From Noviherbaspirillum pedocola (GTDB taxonomy: Bacteria > Pseudomonadota > Gammaproteobacteria > Burkholderiales > Burkholderiaceae_D): a stretch of DNA of 64,000 bases. How positions within the stretch are numbered: position 1 is the stretch's first letter; each line of letters opens with the position of its first letter. Where the stretch lies: assembly GCF_016632335.1 (NCBI RefSeq), contig NZ_JAEPBG010000009.1, forward strand, positions 1 to 64,000, given 5' to 3'. Position numbers and translations under genes: made by a program. A model generated the notes under the pieces. The model ran no database searches. It saw only the letters and a program-made list of their open reading frames with translations, and had not been told where the DNA came from. Positions 60,714 through 64,000 of the stretch are shown one piece after another.

Positions 60714-62174
60714 ATGCACTACATCTCGACCCGCGGCCATGCCGCAGCCCAGAGCTTTTCCGAAATCCTGCTGGCCGGCCTGGCGCCGGACGGCGGCCTG
60801 TATCTGCCGCAGGAATATCCGCAGGTGTCCAGCGCCGAGCTCGATGCCTGGCGCAAGCTGTCCTATGCCGAGCTGGCCTTTGAAATCCTGCGCAAGTTCG
60901 CTACCGATATTCCCGAAGCCGATTTGCGCGCATTGACGGCGAAGACCTACACCGCCGAGGTCTATCGCAATGCCCGCGAAGGGGAAGACCCGAATCTGAT
61001 CACGCCGCTGCTGCCGCTGGAAGAGAAGAATGGCGCGACCATCCTGCTGCAGGCCTTGTCCAACGGACCGACGCTGGCGTTCAAGGACATGGCGATGCAG
61101 CTGCTCGGCAATTTGTTCGAGTACACGCTGGCCAAGCGCAACGAGGAGCTGAACATCCTCGGCGCGACTTCGGGCGACACCGGCAGCGCTGCCGAATATG
61201 CAATGCGCGGCAAGAAGGGCATACGCGTATTCATGCTGTCGCCGCATCGCAAGATGAGCGCGTTCCAGACCGCGCAGATGTTCAGCCTGCAGGACGAGAA
61301 CATCTACAACATCGCCGTTGAAGGCGTGTTCGATGATTGCCAGGACATCGTCAAGGCGGTGTCCAACGATCATGCATACAAGGCGCGGCAAAAGATCGGC
61401 ACGGTCAATTCGATCAACTGGGCGCGCGTGGTGGCGCAGGTCGTGTATTACTTCCGCGGCTATCTGCTGGCAACCCGATCGAACGAGCAGAAGGTGTCGT
61501 TCACGGTCCCGTCCGGCAACTTCGGCAATATCTGCGCCGGCCACATCGCGCGCATGATGGGCTTGCCGATCGATAAGCTGATCGTCGCGACCAACGAGAA
61601 CGACGTGCTCGACGAGTTCTTCCGCACCGGCGTGTACCGGGTGCGCAAGTCGGCCGAGACCTATCACACCACCAGCCCGAGCATGGATATCAGCAAGGCG
61701 TCCAACTTCGAGCGCTTCATCTTCGATCTGGTCGGCCATGACAGCGCGCGCGTCGCAGCGCTGTTCAGGAAGGTGGAAACGCATGGCGGCTTCGATCTGT
61801 CCGGCGGACCGGGCAGCGATGGCGATGAATTTGCCAAGGTCGCGCAGTACGGCTTTGCTTCCGGCAAGTCCATCCACCAGGACCGGCTCGCGACCATCCG
61901 CGATGTGCATGCCAAGCGCGGCCTGCTGATCGACACCCATACCGCCGATGGCGTGAAGGTGGCGCGTGAATATGCGACCGCAGGTGTGCCGATGATCGTG
62001 CTCGAGACCGCGCTGCCGGCGAAGTTCAATGAAACCATCCAGGAAGCCCTGGGCCGCGATGCCGACCGTCCGGCCGGCTTCGAAAACATCGAAGCCCTGC
62101 CGCAGCGTTTCGTGGTCATGCCCGCGGACGCCGCCAGGGTCAAGGATTACATCCTCGAACATACCGGACTGTAA
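60714..62174 (+). CDS. thrC: Threonine synthase
   Basis: 486 residues. MHYISTRGHAAAQSFSEILL start, PLP lysine in NGPTLAFKDMAMQLLGNL, phosphate-binding ILGATSGDTGSAAEYAMRGK, and SFTVPSGNFGNICAGHIARM. Converts O-phosphohomoserine to threonine. Directly downstream of hom. A homoserine kinase gene is not in the window. Confidence 0.95.
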   Translation: MHYISTRGHAAAQSFSEILLAGLAPDGGLYLPQEYPQVSSAELDAWRKLSYAELAFEILRKFATDIPEADLRALTAKTYTAEVYRNAREGEDPNLITPLLPLEEKNGATILLQALSNGPTLAFKDMAMQLLGNLFEYTLAKRNEELNILGATSGDTGSAAEYAMRGKKGIRVFMLSPHRKMSAFQTAQMFSLQDENIYNIAVEGVFDDCQDIVKAVSNDHAYKARQKIGTVNSINWARVVAQVVYYFRGYLLATRSNEQKVSFTVPSGNFGNICAGHIARMMGLPIDKLIVATNENDVLDEFFRTGVYRVRKSAETYHTTSPSMDISKASNFERFIFDLVGHDSARVAALFRKVETHGGFDLSGGPGSDGDEFAKVAQYGFASGKSIHQDRLATIRDVHAKRGLLIDTHTADGVKVAREYATAGVPMIVLETALPAKFNETIQEALGRDADRPAGFENIEALPQRFVVMPADAARVKDYILEHTGL

Positions 62175-62180
62175 AACGCC

Positions 62181-63428
62181 ATGAACAAGCAAGCGATGCT
62201 CACCGTGCGGCAGGCGCTCGATTTCCTGATGGGCGCGGTGCGGCCGATCACGGCGACCGAAACCATTTCGACGCTGGCGGCGAACGGCCGGGTGCTGGCC
62301 GCTGACCAGCGCTCGCTGCTCGACGTGCCGCCCGCCGACAATACCCAGATGGATGGCTACGCGGTGCGCGCCGCCGATTGCGCCAGCGGCGATGCCTTGC
62401 TGCCGATTGCCCAGCGCATCCCGGCCGGCCATGTCGGCGCCGAACTCACGCCGGGCAGCGCCGCGCGCATCTTCACCGGCGCGCTGATTCCGCCGGGCGC
62501 GGATGCGGTGGTGATGCAGGAGCAATGCGAACTCGTCACCGGCGAGGGCGGCGACCGGGTGCGCATCAAACATGCGCCGCAGTCCGGCGACTGGATCCGT
62601 TTGCGCGGCGAGGATATCGAAGCCGGCAGCGTGATCCTGCCCGCCGGCACCCGCCTGCGCGCGCAGGAACTGGGCCTGGCGGCGTCGGTCGGCCTGGCCG
62701 AACTGCCGGTGCTGCGCCGGCCGCGCGTGGCGGTCTTCTTCACCGGCGATGAACTCGCGATGCCGGGCGAGCCGCTCAAGCCCGGCGCGATCTACAACTC
62801 GAACCGCTACACGCTGCGCGGCCTGCTGGAAAACCTCGGCTGCGAGATCACCGATTACGGCATCGTGCCCGATACGCTCGCCGCCACGCGCGACACGCTG
62901 CGCGCTGCCGCGCGCGAGCATGACCTGATCATCACTTCGGGCGGCGTCTCGGTCGGCGAGGAAGACCATATCCGGCCGGCGGTAGAGGCCGAAGGGCGGC
63001 TGAACATGTGGCAGATCGCGGTCAAGCCGGGTAAGCCGTTGGCCTTCGGCGAAGTGCGCCGCGGGCAGGGCGATGAAGACGCCGCCTTCTTCCTCGGGCT
63101 GCCCGGCAATCCGGTGTCGAGCTTCGTCACCTTCCTGCTGTTCGTGCGGCCCTTCGTGCTGAAGCTGGCGGGAGCTGCCAGTGCCGAGCCGCAATCCTTC
63201 CTGCTGCGTGCCGACTTCGACTGGGCCAAGCCCGATCGGCGCAATGAATTCCTGCGGGTACGCGTCAATGCCGAAGGCGGCCTGGACCTGTTCACCAACC
63301 AGGGTTCGGGCGTGCTGACTTCCACCGTCTGGGCCGATGGCCTCATCGACGTGGCGCCGGGCCAGCCGATTGCCAGGGGCGACATGCTGCGCTTCATCCC
63401 GTTCAACCAGATGCTTTACCCGACATGA
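62181..63428 (+). CDS. moeA: Molybdopterin molybdenumtransferase MoeA
   Basis: 415 residues. LLDVPPADNTQMDGYAVRAA and ARIFTGALIPPGADAVVMQE (domain III), VAVFFTGDELAMPGEPLKPG, LIITSGGVSVGEEDHIRPAV and FFLGLPGNPVSSFVTFLLF. It inserts molybdate into adenylated molybdopterin. It starts six bases after thrC ends and overlaps moaD by four bases. Confidence 0.95.
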   Translation: MNKQAMLTVRQALDFLMGAVRPITATETISTLAANGRVLAADQRSLLDVPPADNTQMDGYAVRAADCASGDALLPIAQRIPAGHVGAELTPGSAARIFTGALIPPGADAVVMQEQCELVTGEGGDRVRIKHAPQSGDWIRLRGEDIEAGSVILPAGTRLRAQELGLAASVGLAELPVLRRPRVAVFFTGDELAMPGEPLKPGAIYNSNRYTLRGLLENLGCEITDYGIVPDTLAATRDTLRAAAREHDLIITSGGVSVGEEDHIRPAVEAEGRLNMWQIAVKPGKPLAFGEVRRGQGDEDAAFFLGLPGNPVSSFVTFLLFVRPFVLKLAGAASAEPQSFLLRADFDWAKPDRRNEFLRVRVNAEGGLDLFTNQGSGVLTSTVWADGLIDVAPGQPIARGDMLRFIPFNQMLYPT

Positions 63429-63682
63429 AGATACAGCTGCGTTTTTTCGCCAGCGTGCGCGAAGCCCTGGGCGCTTCGGCCGAGACCCTGGAGCTGCCGG
63501 AAGGCATTGCGACCGTCGGTCAGCTGCGCGCGCATCTGCGCGAGCGCAGTGATGCATGGAGCGAGGCGCTGGCGCCGGGACGCTCGTTGCGCATGGCGAA
63601 GAACCAGGCGATGGCGGGCGAGGAAGCGCTGCTTGCCGATGGCGACGAGGTGGCGTTCTTTCCGCCGGTGACCGGCGGTTGA
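63425..63682 (+). CDS. moaD: Molybdopterin synthase sulfur carrier subunit MoaD
   Basis: 85 residues, ubiquitin-like fold (MKIQLRFFASVREALGASAE), ending DEVAFFPPVTGG with the Gly-Gly tail that carries the thiocarboxylate. The ATG lies within the moeA stop (ATGA). Confidence 0.95.
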   Translation: MKIQLRFFASVREALGASAETLELPEGIATVGQLRAHLRERSDAWSEALAPGRSLRMAKNQAMAGEEALLADGDEVAFFPPVTGG

Positions 63683-63689
63683 ACACGAT

Positions 63690-63768
63690 GTAGGTTGGGC
63701 TGCCAAGCCCAACATCGGACGTCTGCGGCCCGCGAGCATGTTGGGCTTCCTGCGTCAGCCCAACCTAC
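63690..63768. repeat. Interspersed palindromic repeat between moaD and moaE
   Basis: GTAGGTTGGGCT (63690-63701) and AGCCCAACCTAC (63757-63768) are perfect 12-bp inverted arms. Inside, AGCCCAACAT (63706) and ATGTTGGGCT (63738) form a second pair. Elements with this GTAGGTTGGGCT...AGCCCAACCTAC layout are found widely in proteobacterial genomes as REP/MITE-like repeats. It interrupts an otherwise tight operon. Confidence 0.75.
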
Positions 63769-63786
63769 GAGAACAAGGAGATTTCG

Positions 63787-64000
63787 ATGCCGGTGAAAGT
63801 CCAATCCGAAGATTTCGACGCGGGCCGCGAAGTGGCCGCGCTGCGCGCCGGTCATCCCGAGGTTGGCGCGGTGGCGATGTTCATCGGCACGGTGCGCGAC
63901 ATCAACGAAGGCTCGACCGTGGCCGAGATGGAGCTCGAGCATTATCCCGGCATGACCGAGCGCTCGCTGGAGGACATCGTCGCGCGCGCAAAGGCGCGCT
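63787..64000 (+). CDS. moaE: Molybdopterin synthase catalytic subunit MoaE, cut at the right edge
   Basis: ATG at 63787 with AAGGAG eight bases upstream. Seventy-one codons are visible: VKVQSEDFDAGREVAALRAG, GAVAMFIGTVRDINEGSTVA, MELEHYPGMTERSLEDIVAR. FxGxVRD and MxLEHYPGMT are family hallmarks. It continues beyond the window. Confidence 0.93.
   Translation, partial: MPVKVQSEDFDAGREVAALRAGHPEVGAVAMFIGTVRDINEGSTVAEMELEHYPGMTERSLEDIVARAKAR

Noticed and set aside
60678-63686. 1002-residue ORF on the minus strand
   Set aside because: It is the antisense shadow of thrC, moeA and moaD in GC-rich DNA. The sense genes have clear family motifs.

Overview
The window reads as a chromosomal segment of a betaproteobacterium, most likely Burkholderiales and probably Oxalobacteraceae (Herminiimonas, Herbaspirillum or Noviherbaspirillum type). 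This rests on the GC-rich core block and its gene order: rpsF-priB-rpsR-rplI, dnaB, DUF47-pit, PIN-PhoH, bcp, arn genes, alaC-hom-thrC-moeA-moaD-moaE. That core fills about 37.9-64 kb. About 1-37.4 kb is accessory DNA with mixed base composition, insertion sequences, broken genes and plasmid functions.

Layout. (a) 1-14 kb: an IS110-family element cuts an IS3-family (IS2-group) element. Then comes a heavy-metal-type RND efflux operon (outer membrane factor, adaptor, pump) divergent from an OmpR-type two-component system, with paired direct repeats between them. A PAP2 phosphatase, a YnfA-like membrane protein and several decayed genes (MFS tail, Asr-like gene with an amber codon, frameshifted short-chain dehydrogenase) follow. 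A second IS2-group element has exact ends and a 5-bp target duplication. (b) 14-37.4 kb: a plasmid-like block. It has a TrfA-type replication initiator with four iterons of 21-22 bp period, a ParA plus ribbon-helix-helix partition locus with a centromere of 24 octamers, a solo KfrA-type DNA-binding domain, a replication-relaxation-type protein, a structured possible oriT region, and phage-derived remnants (Rz1-like lipoprotein, SNF2 helicase pseudogene, superinfection-immunity pseudogene, Cro/YdaS-like regulator with double operator). (c) 37.9-64 kb: core genes.

Most interesting cargo, all inside the plasmid-like block: (1) an operon of a possible RNase H-fold protein, a Ser/Thr protein kinase and a small basic protein, with a LexA-box-like site upstream, which suggests a DNA-damage-induced kinase module; (2) an operon of an RHH regulator, a 1491-residue SF1 helicase with a C-terminal Vsr/DUF559-like nuclease domain, and a J-domain protein, tightly overlapping and preceded by an inverted-repeat operator; (3) a pair of nucleotide-modification-associated proteins (Nmad2 and Nmad3 type) beside an unknown 282-residue ORF. 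Together these look like a defence or DNA-modification island on a captured plasmid that is now decaying. Several ORFs carry a single in-frame stop in an otherwise intact reading frame.

In the core, the S6 operon has a clear promoter and leader hairpin, and lexA carries a perfect SOS box. An aminoarabinose (arn) lipid A modification operon runs from an Mth938-like gene through arnT, a small transporter, arnB, arnC, a formyltransferase-only arnA and arnD. No UDP-glucuronate decarboxylase is present in it. Threonine biosynthesis and molybdopterin genes follow to the right edge, where moaE is cut. All calls come from reading the sequence. No database search was possible.
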